In this document: in pieces, positions 43,339 through 55,185 of the stretch
Layout: every line of letters begins with the position of its first letter
Numbering within the stretch: the first letter of the stretch is position 1
Source of the DNA: Hygrophila difformis
Taxonomy: Eukaryota > Streptophyta > Magnoliopsida > Lamiales > Acanthaceae
Length of the DNA: 64,000 nucleotides
Reading direction: 5' to 3'
Assembly: GCA_030278955.1 (NCBI GenBank)
Contig: JAOANR010000006.1
Coordinates: 8,827,915-8,891,914 of the forward strand
Notes under the pieces: generated by a model
Database searches by the model: none
Told to the model about the DNA's origin: nothing
Seen by the model: the letters and a program-made list of their open reading frames with translations, nothing else
Program-made: the position numbers and the translations under genes

Positions 43339-44011
43339 TTATTATAGGAAAGGAACCAAGTGAATAAAATAATTAATTTATGGCCTAGATAGATATTATA
43401 TATATGTATAATTTTTTTTTTGATAAGCATATATATGTATAAATTGGACAAGTGTTGTTATGCTAAGTAACCCAAAAATTAATTAGAATTGTTACTGAAT
43501 TTACTATACCCCATCATTGTTAATTTTTTGGTGAATACCATTAACTGTTAGAAATTAATACTTGTTTTAATTGACAATAAAACAACGTTATTATTCCGTC
43601 CTTAATTAGGTTCATTCAGCTGTCAACTAAATATTTATGTTCAATTAAGTTTATTTAAAATCGAATTTCTGGTTTACATCTTCACCTACTTTTTTTTCGT
43701 CTTCTGGAAAATTAATATTAAACTAAATAATGATAAATTCCAAGATATTCCACTATACAGTTTGGAGATTATAATATATTTATAATACAACGGTTGCGTT
43801 TGGGAAAAGACGCTAGCGATTAGTATTTAGCTTTTAAAATACATACTAAAAATAGCCTAAAATCCTATTTATAGTAAACACTAATTACAGTAATCGCCAA
43901 ATTTTAATCTCTAATCTCTAAACTCAGAATGTTCATCTCCTCAGCTGCTAAACTCTAATTATTTCCCAAACATACCAAACATATTAAGATAAGGGCTTAT
44001 ATTAAGCCTTG

Positions 44012-44180
44012 TTATTATTTTTTTTTGGGTAAAATATTGACACATGTGTGTCAGTAAAGGTGTGTGGAAATCCAGGCTACACAAATTACAAAAGGGATAA
44101 ACGGGAGAGATAGGGGGCTGGATGAGAATCGAACCCCCAACCTATGGTTAAAAGACATGGGAGATAATAACTGGGGTCGA
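44012..44180 (-). repeat. tRNA-derived SINE-like copy
   Basis: Starts with a T-run on the plus strand (a poly(A) tail on the minus). On the minus strand it has GGGGGTTCGATTCTCATCC (B-box-like) and, upstream, a weak A-box-like TTATCTCCCATG. Related to 43045-43235. Confidence 0.5.
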
Positions 44181-45944
44181 GTTTCATTCCCATTAAACCT
44201 TGCTAATTTAATTGAACTTTAATTTAATTAAACTTCTAATTGGGAATGAGGGCTTTATCTTCCATAACTTTCAACTCAATGATTAGAAATTCAATTCTCT
44301 ACCCGACCTCTATTCATTCTTTTTTTCTCTTTATAATTTGTGTGATTTTAGTTATCACACACCTTATAAAAACATCGTGGCGGAGAGTCTTCCAGCGGCT
44401 TCTCATCAAAGAAGACATCTTGGAAAAAAAATAAAATAAAATAAAAATTGCAGCTAACGATGTTTTTTAAGACACATTTCAATTTTTACGAAATTTTATG
44501 ACAGTTTTAACAATGAGCCAATGATTCGAGGGAAAAAAATCAAAGAGAATTTAATAGGATTTGAATTTAAAATTTGATATTTAAATTAAATAGCAATCTA
44601 CTGATTAAATAATTTGATTTGCCTATTAACTTTTTTACGCCGTATTTGTTCATTTATGATGTAAATTTTATCAATCTAATCTTTACTTGAACCTTTTAAA
44701 GTTTTCACTGAAAGTTAATATCAGTCAACAATTACGTTAAGTGCATATTTAAATATTTTGTTTTATTTTAAAATATTTAAAGTAATATTGAGTATATATT
44801 TTCCATAAGTTTAAAACATTTCATGCAAATAGTTTCATGATTATTAAACCAATGGACTACATGATAAGTTTTCCATGAAGAACATTATAATTATGATATG
44901 AATATTTTGGCAGTAATTATGATATAATTTGAAAACTTTTACCAAAAATTATATGAAAATAAATATATATATTGATAAAAAGAGGGAAAATATAATTATA
45001 TAAATTTAAAAACGCGTTGTGAAATTGTAACGTATAAATGTGAACCGCGCATTTCTTAATTATTAAGTAATTTTTACGACATGTAAAAAAAACGGAAAAA
45101 AATAATAAATGTAGACATAGCGTGCAAGAAAGAGTTATCGAACAAAATTATTACTTTTTAATTTTATAATAATAAATAAAATTTTCCGAATACAAGAAGT
45201 TTTTTTTAAAAAAAATGAAGGATAATGAATTTAATATAATTGACAAGGTCCAATGTGGCATGATGATAACTGGTATACGCCAAAAAAATAGAATTGACAT
45301 ATCATGATCATATATGAAAATTTATTATATTTATCAAATTAAATTTTATTTCACTTTTGTAACTCACCTTACATTGTCATTCATGTAATAATTAAAAAAT
45401 ATGATTGTTTTGTCATGTAACAAATAAAATAAAAAACTTATATGTATGCATAGAATATAAATCGAATTACACAAAAAATGTGAGTAATATGTATATTTCT
45501 AATTTTACTTTTTTTCTTAATAATTAAGCAAATTTTTGCACATTACTTTTTGAGGGGAAAAAAGGGGGTAAAGGTGAGGGATTGAAAGGAATAAATTGTG
45601 GAAACCACAGTCCACATATTGAATAGGATAATCTAATTCACTGCTTTTTATAAAACAATAAATTAAATTAAACAAAATAAATAAATCTTGACGTGCCTTT
45701 AAAAAAATAAAAGGGAAAATAAGTCAAACGGATATGGGCGCATAAATTGGAATAGATTTTGTCAATGTAATATTATTGACATGGTGAATATATTTTTGGT
45801 GAACACATGGTGAATATATTAATAAAATGGTAAAAATAATTAATGTGAGTAAAAATTTGATACCCGGTCAACGCAAAATATATATGTAAGAACATAGTAA
45901 TTGGGATGATGCTGGATAATTTTTTTGAAGATTACTTGGAGTTA
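44181..45944. other. AT-rich intergenic stretch
   Basis: No supported gene. Short ORFs such as 44240-44434 have no recognisable content. Low-complexity AT runs throughout. Confidence 0.6.
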
Positions 45945-46205
45945 CTCCCTCCGTTCCGTTCTTTAATAGTTGTCTCTTTCAGCTCAATTTCAATAACTAA
46001 TGTTAGTGTTAATGAACTCATAAATTTACATTTTTACCTTTCAACTAAACTCATTCTTAATAAATGTCAACAAATCGCATTTATGTAAAGTGAAGGGCAA
46101 TATAGTAAAAACATACCATAACTACCTATAATTACCTAAAAATGACAACTATTTTGGAACATTTTTTACTCTCTAGAAAGACAAATAAAAAGCAACGGAG
46201 GGGAG
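45945..46205. mobile_element. Stowaway-like MITE, family 2 (261 bp)
   Basis: CTCCCTCCGTTCCGTTC at the left, inverted as AAGCAACGGAGGGGAG at the right, TA flanks. The 33 bp at its right end (CAACGGAGGGGAGTATAAAA onward) are tandemly duplicated up to 46260. A relative lies at 52927-53172. Confidence 0.8.
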
Positions 46206-46314
46206 TATAAAAAAATAACTGAGTAACAACGGAGGGGAGTATAAAAAAATAACTGAATAACAGATGAAGACAAAAAAGAGAGGGGGATGGGGGGTGATAC
46301 ACAATTGTTAAATA

Positions 46315-46767
46315 TTCCCTCCGTCCCATTAAAAGTGGCCACTATTCCTTTTTGGGGTGTCCCATTAAAAGTGGCCACTTTCCCTTTTAAGTAAATTAGA
46401 TTAACATAAACATGATTAAAAATCCCACAATAATGACAATTGTACTTTCTACACAAAGTCCCTATATATGTTTAACCATTAATATCTCAAAATGGGTATA
46501 AATAAAAATTATATAAAATATATATTCTAAAACTATACGATTAGACGATTCCAACAAGATCACACTTGACTATTTTTGTCTTTCTACATCATTACGATAA
46601 CATTAAGTCAAAGTTAAATAATAAATATGGTTAAAAGTCAAATGTAACCATTATAAATTAGATGGATGAATTAGTCAAATTTACTCACACCACTTTAACT
46701 ACTAAATCCCATTACCTAAATTCCTGTGCCCAAAAGAAAGGGACTACTTATATTGGGACGGAGGGAG
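46315..46767. mobile_element. Stowaway-like MITE, family 1, copy 1 (453 bp)
   Basis: Left end TTCCCTCCGTCCCATTAAAA, right end ATTGGGACGGAGGGAG, TA on both sides. The inner TTAAAAGTGGCCACT word is repeated near the left end. About 90% or more similar by eye to copies at 50801-51252 and 59556-60288. Confidence 0.85.
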
Positions 46768-47191
46768 TACAAAGTACTAGATCCATATTCAACAATTGTT
46801 ACCGGTGATTCAACAATTGGCAGATGGCGAATAACCGATTTATTAAGTTAGTATAAGGCAAAGGCGGGCAATGGGCGTCAACTGGAAGCGGGTAGACATT
46901 TATAAAGGCAATAAATGATAATTAATGAATGAAAGCACAAATTTTCAAAAATTTAAAAACTAGTCATTTATCCTCATTAATGTTCTTATCAAATGGAAAC
47001 CCCAATAACCATTCAATGCCCTCTAAATTCAACTCTCTTTTCTGCCCTACCAATTTTCAGTTTTCCCCATAAATCTATTTATAATTAAATAAAATAAATA
47101 CATATATCCCCATTTAAAAACCTCGATTACATTTAATTCTTCATAATTGCTGCTTTTATTAATTTCAATAATTGCTGCCCCTTCTCTTCGT

Positions 47192-47206
47192 AGTATATAT
47201 ATATAT
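47192..47206 (+). promoter_or_regulatory. TATA box of the CFL1-like gene
   Basis: A TATATATATATATTCC run about 95 bp before the ATG at 47300, followed by a CTCTTCCTCCC pyrimidine patch that would be near the transcription start. Confidence 0.55.
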
Positions 47207-47299
47207 TCCTCTTCCTCCCATTTCCTCTGCACACTTCACTTCCTAAATAAAATATTTATATTTATTTTGGATTTTGGAATTTAGATTTTCTGTACTTGT

Positions 47300-48055
47300 A
47301 TGGCTGCCCAAGTGGGTTCTCTGTTGAATCTGATGAACGACGGTGATGCTGGGAATTCAACGGCTCCGATTACGCGGGACTTCCTGGGAGGATGTTCCGC
47401 CGCCGCGGTTGACGCGACGGAGTTGGACCTGGACCTGGAAGTCCCTTCCGGATGGGAGAAGCGCCTGGACCTGAAGGTCAGTCATCTTCTTCCTTCATTC
47501 TGTTGTATCCTCTTCGTTGTCTTTATTTTGTTCGTGAAAAATTGAATTGAATTGTTTCTCTGATATTTGCAGACGGGAAAAATCTATTTCCAGGCGATCA
47601 ATTCGGCTACCAATCCCGTCGCCAACGCGAATATGAGTCCGATGAAGAATCAGGCACCGAACCTTAACGACGGCGACGTGGAATTGGATCTGAAGCTCGC
47701 CACGGGGTCATCGTCCTCGCCGGCGTCATCGAATTTCCAGAGCGTCTGCACTCTGGACAAAGTGAAATCGGCCCTGGAAAGAGCCGAGATGGCGGCGAAT
47801 GGAAGGAAGCGCTCCTCCGCGTCGCCATCATCGGCTTCATCGTCGTCAATCAAGGACATCGGCGTCGATCATGACGATCGATCTCCGGCGGCAACGTTTG
47901 CTGCTGCCGTGTGCCCTGGCTGCCTGCTCTATTTGTTAGTCTCGCCGGGAAACCCTAAGTGCCCGCGGTGCCGATGCAGCGTGCCGGTAGCGGAGGCGGA
48001 GGCGACGACGGAAACGGCGAAGCGGCCAAGGATTGATCTGAATTTATCTGTTTGA
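47300..48055 (+). CDS. CFL1: CURLY FLAG LEAF 1-like WW-domain protein with EAR motif (two exons)
   Basis: Exons 47300-47476 and 47573-48055, intron 47477-47572 (AAG|GTCAGT ... TTTGCAG|ACG), phase 0; product about 219 residues. The WW-like segment VPSGWEKRLDLKTGKIYF spans the splice junction. A second half holds the plant-specific cysteine motif CPGCLLYLLVSPGNPKCPRC near residue 190 and ends in the repression (EAR-type) motif IDLNLSV. An ELDLDLEV stretch and VELDLKL are further LxLxL-type motifs. CFL1 proteins are nuclear cofactors that repress class IV HD-ZIP factors and so affect cuticle and epidermis; GIR1-type proteins share the C-terminal cysteine motif. Complete, with TATA box upstream. 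Function here is inferred from family likeness. Confidence 0.82.
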
Positions 48056-49774
48056 GTGAAAGGGGGAATGAATTAAATTCCTTTTTATTTATTTATTTAT
48101 TTATTATTTTCAGAGACTGGAAAATATACCAAACTTGAAAGTAAGATATACATAGGGGCCAACAAAAACAAAAAGGAAATTCATATATACATTTATAAGT
48201 TGGCTTGGTGAATGTAATTAGGATGTTTTATCCTATTTAATAAATATATTATGAACAATTTTATATTTAAACCAGTGCATGGATGGAATTTTTGAATCGG
48301 TTTTGGGAAATGAATACTCAACGTTGCAATTAATTTACTTATTTAATTTATCATATTAGCGATAAACTAGTAATGGATATGGTAATGCATTGCCAATATT
48401 AATTTGCTTTCTTCAAAGTCACAGAAATAAAATTCATTAAATTAAATAAAATAAGATCTCAAAACAGGAAAATGAATTTATTTCTGATTCTTATTTTTAT
48501 TAATCTATGAATTGAACTGATGACACAATGATCCACATTAAAATGTTTTGAATCAAAGTAATTACTATGACCTGATTTGCTTGGCAAAATTTTATCTTTT
48601 AGTATAATAATGTAATATTACCATATTTATGAATGGTGGAGATTGAATTTTTGAAGTAAGTAAATCAGAATTCATTTTTCCTTTTTGTGGTAAATAATAG
48701 CAACACACCAATAATAGTTATCTAAATAGTTACGTGGCTTTGATTGCTCAGGTAAAATTTCGACTTCGAGTTCCATGTTCATTTTTCCGTTAATAAACTT
48801 GAATAAATGAGAAATTACAAGTATCGTACCTTGCATGGGGCCGAGGCCGTACATTGGGCCAACTAAACTATATATTCCTATTGGGCTTTGTTACTTAATG
48901 AAAGCCCAATTCTTCAGTTGTAATTTTGTGGGATGAAATACGTGGGTATGTAATGGGGTGTTTGGGTTTGGGTTTGGATTTGGCACATATTATTATATAA
49001 ATTTAATTCATTTTTATTGTAGGTACGTAATAAAACATTATAATCAAAGTTGTGGCGTGTTAGAGATATAATTTTAGAATACAATAATCAAAGCAAATAA
49101 TGAAATTTGCTTTCGGCCAGTGATTATCAACAATTCTACTCAGCCCACAGTATGGAAGGGTGGTGCATTTTTCCAACACTTGATGGTGGGGATTGTTTGA
49201 ATGTTGTTTCAATTTCTCAACAAAACTGTTGGCTTTTGCCTTCTCCTCTATCATAAATTCCTCGTTTTCTTTTAGATCGGTAACACGCATCTTCATAATA
49301 ATAAATGTGATAATTACCCATTGTTGGCTTTGGGCATAGTAGTGGAAGAGCGGACTACGGTTCGATTTTCGTCCAACTGGATGAAATTATTTTGCTTCCA
49401 AAATTTGTCCCGAACTATATAACCAGCTGGCGTAATTGATAAGACACTAATGAATGATGCCAAATCTGCTCAAAATAATAATAATAAACAAGAATTATAT
49501 TAATAACAACGTACAGTAATACTTAGTCACGCAAAAAAGAAAAAGAACAATAAAAAAGAACCCACAGCAACATGAGGAAGGGCTTTTGAACAATGTTATC
49601 CAACGGAAATGGCCCAAATTGTACATATAGTTGCAGTCTTGCAGATGTGGTCCTCGTCATTCTGTCACAACTTAAATGATGGATTGAAACATCATCTCTT
49701 ATGGAGTTTAAAATTAAATTACTAATCTGTCACAACTAAATGTCATACTTATTATATTTGGATGTTTGAACCAA
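48056..49774. other. Intergenic stretch downstream of the CFL1-like gene
   Basis: No gene seen. A TTTA microrepeat at 48087-48103 lies in the probable 3' UTR. The ORFs at 48672-48854 and 49060-49296 (minus) show no recognisable content. Confidence 0.55.
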
Positions 49775-49775
49775 G

Positions 49776-50250
49776 GTTGTTAAGATCGGGATCCTATATT
49801 GGATCGTTTTTCTCTTTGCAAGATCGGAATCGTAGGATCGAATCGGGATCCTAAGATCTTATGAAATTGCATAAATAAATAAACTCAATTATGCGTACTA
49901 ATATTAATTCGTGAGTTTATGAATCTGACAAGTTAACTAAACTCATATTATGTTTTTTTACACATTATACATAAAGAATACACGTTTTAAGTTTAAAATT
50001 AAAGAAAATAAATTATTTTGATCCCAAGTCATAAAACCCTATAAAAATTTTAGCGTTTAAGAGGATATGATCGTAAGATCGTAGAAGCGATTAAGGCAGT
50101 ATGACCATAAGATCGTAACATTCTACGATCAAGATCGGGATCTTATCCAGATCTTACTAATTTTAAGATCCTACAAGGATCGGGATCGTTTTAGAGATGT
50201 GTGATCGTAAAATCGTAAGATCCTAAGATCAGGATCGGGATCTTAACAAC
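49776..50250. mobile_element. Inverted-repeat element built of GATCGGGATC words
   Basis: GTTGTTAAGATCGGGATCC at the left and GGATCGGGATCTTAACAAC at the right are inverted copies. Between them are many GATCGTAAGATCGTA-type words. The flanking duplication is not clear, so the superfamily is open. Confidence 0.55.
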
Positions 50251-50430
50251 TATGGTTTGAACATAAATGTTTTTTTTTTATTTCTATAAATAGAAATATC
50301 TTTTTTATTCTTTCAATTGTATGAAACCCATCATATATACACAAAGCAGTTGTACCTTAATTTCTGTAGGCAATACTAATATAACGTTTTAAATGGGAGA
50401 TTGTGCCACAATGAGGAACTTTTTTTTATA

Positions 50431-50623
50431 CTCCCGTCTCATTATAAATGTCTTGTTACCGTTGGTACGGAAATTAAGGTAGAGTTGGTTTGTGGGTATA
50501 TGATGGGGACCACATAATTGTTGGAGATTGGAGGGAAAAATTATTTCTATGTATAAAAAGAAGATATTTGTAATGATACATTCAAAAATAGTAAGTATGA
50601 TATTTGTAATGGGAATGACGGAG
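50431..50623. mobile_element. Stowaway-like MITE (193 bp)
   Basis: CTCCCGTCTCATTATAAATG at the left and GTAATGGGAATGACGGAG at the right, TA flanks. Confidence 0.65.
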
Positions 50624-50800
50624 TATATCATAACCAATTTAGGTGGGATATACGAATTAGTACAGTATCATAGTATTTTATTACATTTTATTAGTGCATA
50701 GTAGGAATAAGATTTTTACTTGCCCATTTATAGGCCTAGTTGAGTGAGTAGTTGACATTTAGCTCAATTTTTAGGAAAAGGTGTCTAACGAAAAGAAGTA

Positions 50801-51252
50801 CTCCCTCCGTCCCATTAAAAGTGGCCACTATTTTTTTTTTGGTGTTTTATTAAAAGTGGCCTCTTTCCCTTTTAAGTAAATTAGATTAACATAAACATAA
50901 TTAAAAACCCCACAATAATGACAATTATACTTTCTGCACAAAGTCCCTATATATGTTTAACCATTAATATCTCAAAATGGGTATAAATAAAAATTATATA
51001 AAATATATATTCTAAAACTATACGATTAGACGATTCCAACTAGATCACACTTGCCTATTTTTGTCTTTCTACATCATTACGATAACATTAAGTCAAAGTT
51101 AATTAATAAATATGGTTAAAAGTCAAATGTAACCATTATAAATTAGATGGATGAATTAGTCAAATTTACTCACACCACTTTAACTATTAAATCCCACTAC
51201 CTAAATTCCCGTGCCCAAAAGAAAGGGGCCACTTATATTGGGACGGAGGGAG
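50801..51252. mobile_element. Stowaway-like MITE, family 1, copy 2 (452 bp)
   Basis: CTCCCTCCGTCCCATTAAAA to ATTGGGACGGAGGGAG, TA on both sides. Closely similar to 46315-46767 along its whole length. Confidence 0.87.
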
Positions 51253-51254
51253 TA

Positions 51255-51308
51255 TAATAATTAAAAAAAAAAAAGAAAAAAAGAAAAGGGACAATAGCAT
51301 TTTTTTTT

Positions 51309-51339
<31 letters not shown>

Positions 51340-52347
51340 GCTTAGTTATAACTTTGTATTACCATTTGGCAATACACTGAAACTTGCAATTTTATATTGG
51401 ACCAAGTCTTAGCTTCAAGACGTCAAGTAATGCATTTACATAAATAATTAATTTGGTTTGTGTCGACATTAGTCACAACCACCTCAATTATTCCCATAAT
51501 TATTATGTAAAATTGCAACTGGTACATTTTTAAAAATTTCTCTTTTGTTTTTTCTTTGTCGTTTTTAAACTTTGCCATTTTTTCTCTGGCTTGGACTCTG
51601 AAAATAAAATTCTCTAATCACACTTTTCTACTGTAAATAATGAAAATGAAAACTTTCAGTTCTCTTTGTTTACAAGAATCTTAGGAACGGAGAAAGAAAC
51701 ATAGAAATAAAACGAGTTTAACAAAATAAAAACCTCACTTACAAAGATTTTAGTTTTACTTGGAATAGCTATAACATTAATTCGAACGTAGAAAAAAAAC
51801 TGATCCCACATAGAAATTTGTACAAGTATTTGCTTGGTAGCTGCCAAAATCAGTGACGCCTACCCACACCCACTGATTGTAGATCAACTGGACCTGGTAT
51901 GGTGTTAGTATTGCTTGAAATAAAATTAAGAATTTCAGTTGAAATTTTTTGGACAGTGCCATTTAACAATATACACTATGTAAGGAAAAAAAATATACTA
52001 TAAAAGGAAGAATTCCAACTCACAAAGGAAAAAAATAGGAGGAGAAAAAAGAAAAGCAAATTTTAGTAAGGTATATGTGTTTGATTTTTAAAATTTTACA
52101 TAAGGACAAAAAAATAGAAATACTCCGTGCATTCCTATTGTACACTCATGTAGCAGTATCCACTTTGTTTTCCACAAACTACTACTAATTAACTACTCCT
52201 AATTACTACAGTACTACTATTTGTACAAACCAAAAACACAAAAACCAAAAAGGAAGATACTAGAAGAAAGAAGAAAGAAACGACGTGGCCGGCGTCAGCG
52301 GCGGCGCCACCGTCGATGAAATCTTCTGGAGGCAAAGTGTGTGGGCG
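51255..52347. other. Intergenic stretch, includes the 3' side of the SAUR gene
   Basis: Purine-rich low-complexity runs at 51263-51340, otherwise AT-rich with no supported gene. The bases nearest 52347 are the probable 3' UTR of the SAUR gene on the minus strand. Confidence 0.55.
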
Positions 52348-52722
52348 TCACAAGTCGGCATCGGATGAGAGGGAATCAAGGAGTTCCTGCAGGTCGCGGT
52401 CGCGAGCGCCGAGGCGGAGCGCCTCCAGCACGCGCTGGAAGAGGTAGACGCGGCAGGGGATGCGCAGCACGCCCTGCTGCTCGTACCCGTACTCCTGTGC
52501 GGATTTATTGAGAAGCTTGACGAAGATGGGGTGATTGAGCAGCTCGGCGCTCACCACGAATCTCTCCATCTCCATTTCCTCCCCGACGTACACCGGCAGG
52601 TGCCCCCACGGAACGCTGCCGCCGGCGCCGGAGCTCTTGCGGAAGGAATCGGCGGAGCGCAGAAGGCAGTAGTACTGCGAGGAATCGGCGACTTTGGAGA
52701 GCCTTTTGATAAGTTTCTTCAT
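52348..52722 (-). CDS. SAUR family auxin-responsive protein
   Basis: A single-exon gene of 124 codons, as usual for SAURs. After a basic N-terminus (MKKLIKRLSKVADSS) comes the SAUR core: WGHLPVYVGEE (about residues 39-49), MERFVVSAELLNHPIFVKLL, then EYGYEQQGVLRIPC and the helix LFQRVLEALRL. SAURs such as SAUR19 inhibit PP2C.D phosphatases, raising plasma-membrane proton pumping and cell expansion; which subgroup this one belongs to cannot be settled here. The coding region is much GC-richer than its surroundings. A TATA box lies about 130 bp upstream on the minus strand. No premature stop or frameshift. Confidence 0.92.
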   Translation of the reverse strand: MKKLIKRLSKVADSSQYYCLLRSADSFRKSSGAGGSVPWGHLPVYVGEEMEMERFVVSAELLNHPIFVKLLNKSAQEYGYEQQGVLRIPCRVYLFQRVLEALRLGARDRDLQELLDSLSSDADL

Positions 52723-52851
52723 GTGAGAAATTGATTGAAGTTGGAAGCTGCAAGAGTGAAAAATTGGTTCTCACTTCTCAGTTTGAGAGAAAGAAAGGGA
52801 AGTTGGGAGGTATCTCAATTCTCAGCCGGGTGCGTGTGGTTGTGCCTGAGT

Positions 52852-52860
52852 GTATATATA
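52852..52860 (-). promoter_or_regulatory. TATA box of the SAUR gene
   Basis: TATATATAC on the minus strand, about 130 bp upstream of the ATG at 52722. No TGTCTC auxin element was noticed in the short stretch between this box and the MITE at 52927. Confidence 0.55.
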
Positions 52861-52926
52861 GTGGAGTAGTAGTGAGTATTGATTTTTTTTTTTTTTTGGG
52901 AAAGCTGTAGTGAGTATTGATTGATA

Positions 52927-53172
52927 CTGCATTCGTTCCTAAATAGTTGTCTTTTTTAACTCAATTTTAACAACCAATGTTTGCATTTATTAACTCATAA
53001 ATTTACACTTTTACCCTTCAACTACACTCATTCTTAATAAATGTCCAACAAATAGCATTTATGTAAAGTGAAGAGCAATATAGTAAAAGTATAGCATAAC
53101 TACCTAAAAATGACAACTATTTTAGAACATATTTTACTCTCTAAAAAGACAATTAAAAGGGAACGGAGGGAG
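52927..53172. mobile_element. Stowaway-like MITE, family 2, copy 2 (246 bp), in the SAUR promoter
   Basis: CTGCATTCGTTCCTAAATAG at the left and AAGGGAACGGAGGGAG at the right, TA flanks. Similar to 45945-46205. It sits about 65 bp upstream of the SAUR TATA box. Confidence 0.78.
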
Positions 53173-53281
53173 TAATGGATAAAAGTGAAGAAATTCCTCG
53201 CTCGCTTGCTCTGTTTTGCACCGCACCCTTTTTGACATTTTACTCCATCATTCCACATATTTAATTAATTAAATAAATAAA

Positions 53282-53605
53282 TTAAATGAAAAGATAAACA
53301 AACCGAAACAGGGAGAGTACTTGAGAGGTACACTCACCATTATTGATTGGTGTACAGCTTAAACAGCGACAACCGGGAGTGCAGGCCCAGGATAAATCTG
53401 CGCCGTTGATGATGGACCCCATTATTTTAGATACGGAATTAAGGACTCTTCGAGATCCACGGCTTTTGCCTCCTCTGTTGCGCCTTTTCTTTTTTGGCTC
53501 TATCTCTTGAATCCCTAATGTCACCAAAATCAAAGGGTTCCATAGCAAGAAGGGAAAAAAGAGAAGAAAATAAACTACAGTATAGTCTAGGAAACCAAAT
53601 TCCAA
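53282..53605 (-). CDS. Unrecognised small ORF with hydrophobic N-terminus and Cys cluster
   Basis: 107 codons. A hydrophobic stretch (about residues 8-30, VVYFLLFFPFLLWNPLILV) that could be a signal anchor, a basic patch (KKKRRNRGGKSRGSRR), then a cysteine cluster CTPGCRCLSC. No family recognised. It sits upstream of the SAUR gene on the same strand and ends 110 bp from a MITE. It may be a chance ORF or a retained exon of a lost gene. Confidence 0.25.
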   Translation of the reverse strand: MEFGFLDYTVVYFLLFFPFLLWNPLILVTLGIQEIEPKKKRRNRGGKSRGSRRVLNSVSKIMGSIINGADLSWACTPGCRCLSCTPINNGECTSQVLSLFRFVYLFI

Positions 53606-53652
53606 CTACGCTTCCACCTCCAGACTTAAAGTCGGGCAGAAATACGTACGTG

Positions 53653-54400
53653 TAGGGGTGTTAACGAGCCGAGCCGAGACCGAATAGTGGTAAGCTCGGC
53701 TTGAGCTCGTAAGAATTCGTGCCGAGCTTTGACCGAGCCGAGCATTGACCGAGCTACTTCGAGCCGAGCGTTGACCGAGCTTTGATCAAATCGAGCCGAG
53801 CTCGAACTATTAGCGAACTACCTTGGCTTATATTTAATATATTGCATATATTTAATTATATTTTATTTAATCTACATTTTTATATCATTTTAAAAACATA
53901 TTTATAATTTAACAATTATTCCACCTGTCTCAATAAAGATGTCATGTTTGATCCAGAGAAATATTTTATATTTCTATATTTACTAATAAATAAGTATATA
54001 TAAATATATGTCTCTAAAACTTCATTTCATACACCTTTAAAAAGGAGATGCATTAATTGCACATGGTAGGCTTGTGGGAAATGTAATCATATACTATATT
54101 TATTTTATTTATTTTAAAGACTAAACAAATACATTACATTTCAAATGATAATATGACATCGTAGAGTACATTCAAATGATAATATGACATGTATAGTATG
54201 TGACTTGTATTGTAAGTTAGTACAACACGAGCCTGTTCGCGAGCTTCTCGAGCCGAACTCAATGGTGTTCGGCTTGATTTGTAAATTATTCGAGTCGAAC
54301 TCGAACTCGAATCGAGCCTATTCGAGTCGAATTTTGACCGAATATTGACCGAACCGAGCTCGAACTGTTCGCGAACTACCCTGGCTCATTAACACCCCTG
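53653..54400. mobile_element. hAT-like MITE with perfect 8-bp TSD (748 bp)
   Basis: Left end TAGGGGTGTTAACGAGCC; right end, inverted, CAGGGGTGTTAATGAGCC. An exact 8-bp duplication CGTACGTG flanks it (53645-53652, 54401-54408). Subterminal regions repeat GAGCCGAGC and TTGACCGAGC words on both sides, like hAT transposase-binding repeats. No ORF. Confidence 0.85.
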
Positions 54401-54446
54401 CGTACGTGGTGTAGAAAGTAGAAACTGTCCCGTGAGGCCACTCTTA

Positions 54447-54892
54447 AGGCCGTTTGGATTGGCTTTTGAAAAAAATAGATGCCAAAAATAAAAAAAACAT
54501 AAGTGACAGCCAAAAACAAAAACATGTAACTTTTGTATTTGAATTGAATGTTTGAAAAACAGTTTTTTTTCAAAAAAGTATGTTTGGATGTATAAAGTAA
54601 AGAGTGATTTTGAAATATTTAATTTACCAAAAAAGGATATGCTACTATATGGGATAGTATATATTTATAGTGTGATTTTAATAAATTAGTAGTCATTTAT
54701 GACTCTGCACACATTACTAAGTACTTTTGGCTTACGCTTTTTCGGAGAAGCACCCCTCCCAAAAGTACTTTTGCAGCTTTTCGAGATGCTTTTGTTTTTT
54801 TTAAAAGCCAAAACAAATATTAACTTTTCATCAAAAGTGCTTTTGGCAAAAGTAAAGGCCAAAAACACCTCAAAAAAGCCATTCTAAGCACA
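54447..54892. mobile_element. MITE-like inverted-repeat element
   Basis: GGCCGTTTGGATTGGCTTTT at the left; the right end inverted reads GGTGTGCTTAGAATGGCTTTT. Both ends are followed by AAAAGCCAAAA-type words. Target duplication is unclear. Confidence 0.45.
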
Positions 54893-55185
54893 CCTTTTAT
54901 GAGTTTTGGTGCATTCGCCAAAATATGTTAGTATGCTTTTTAAAATGTTATTAAAAATAGTTTAATACAAGTATTTTATAAATAATAATTATTTATTTCA
55001 ATATTTAAATGTTAAATGCATTGGCGTCACCTATTTTCCCAAAAAAATAGTTAAAATGTTAGCATCTAAAAGTTTTTATTTTTTAATATTTAATTTTTCA
55101 AACTCCATATCTATATACTCATCAAATATCATTATTTACAACTATTTAATTTAATTTATTCTATCATTTAAACTTTATATTCTAA

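Noticed and set aside
46132..46456. 65- and 96-codon minus ORFs
   Set aside because: Made of two MITEs and their duplicated ends.
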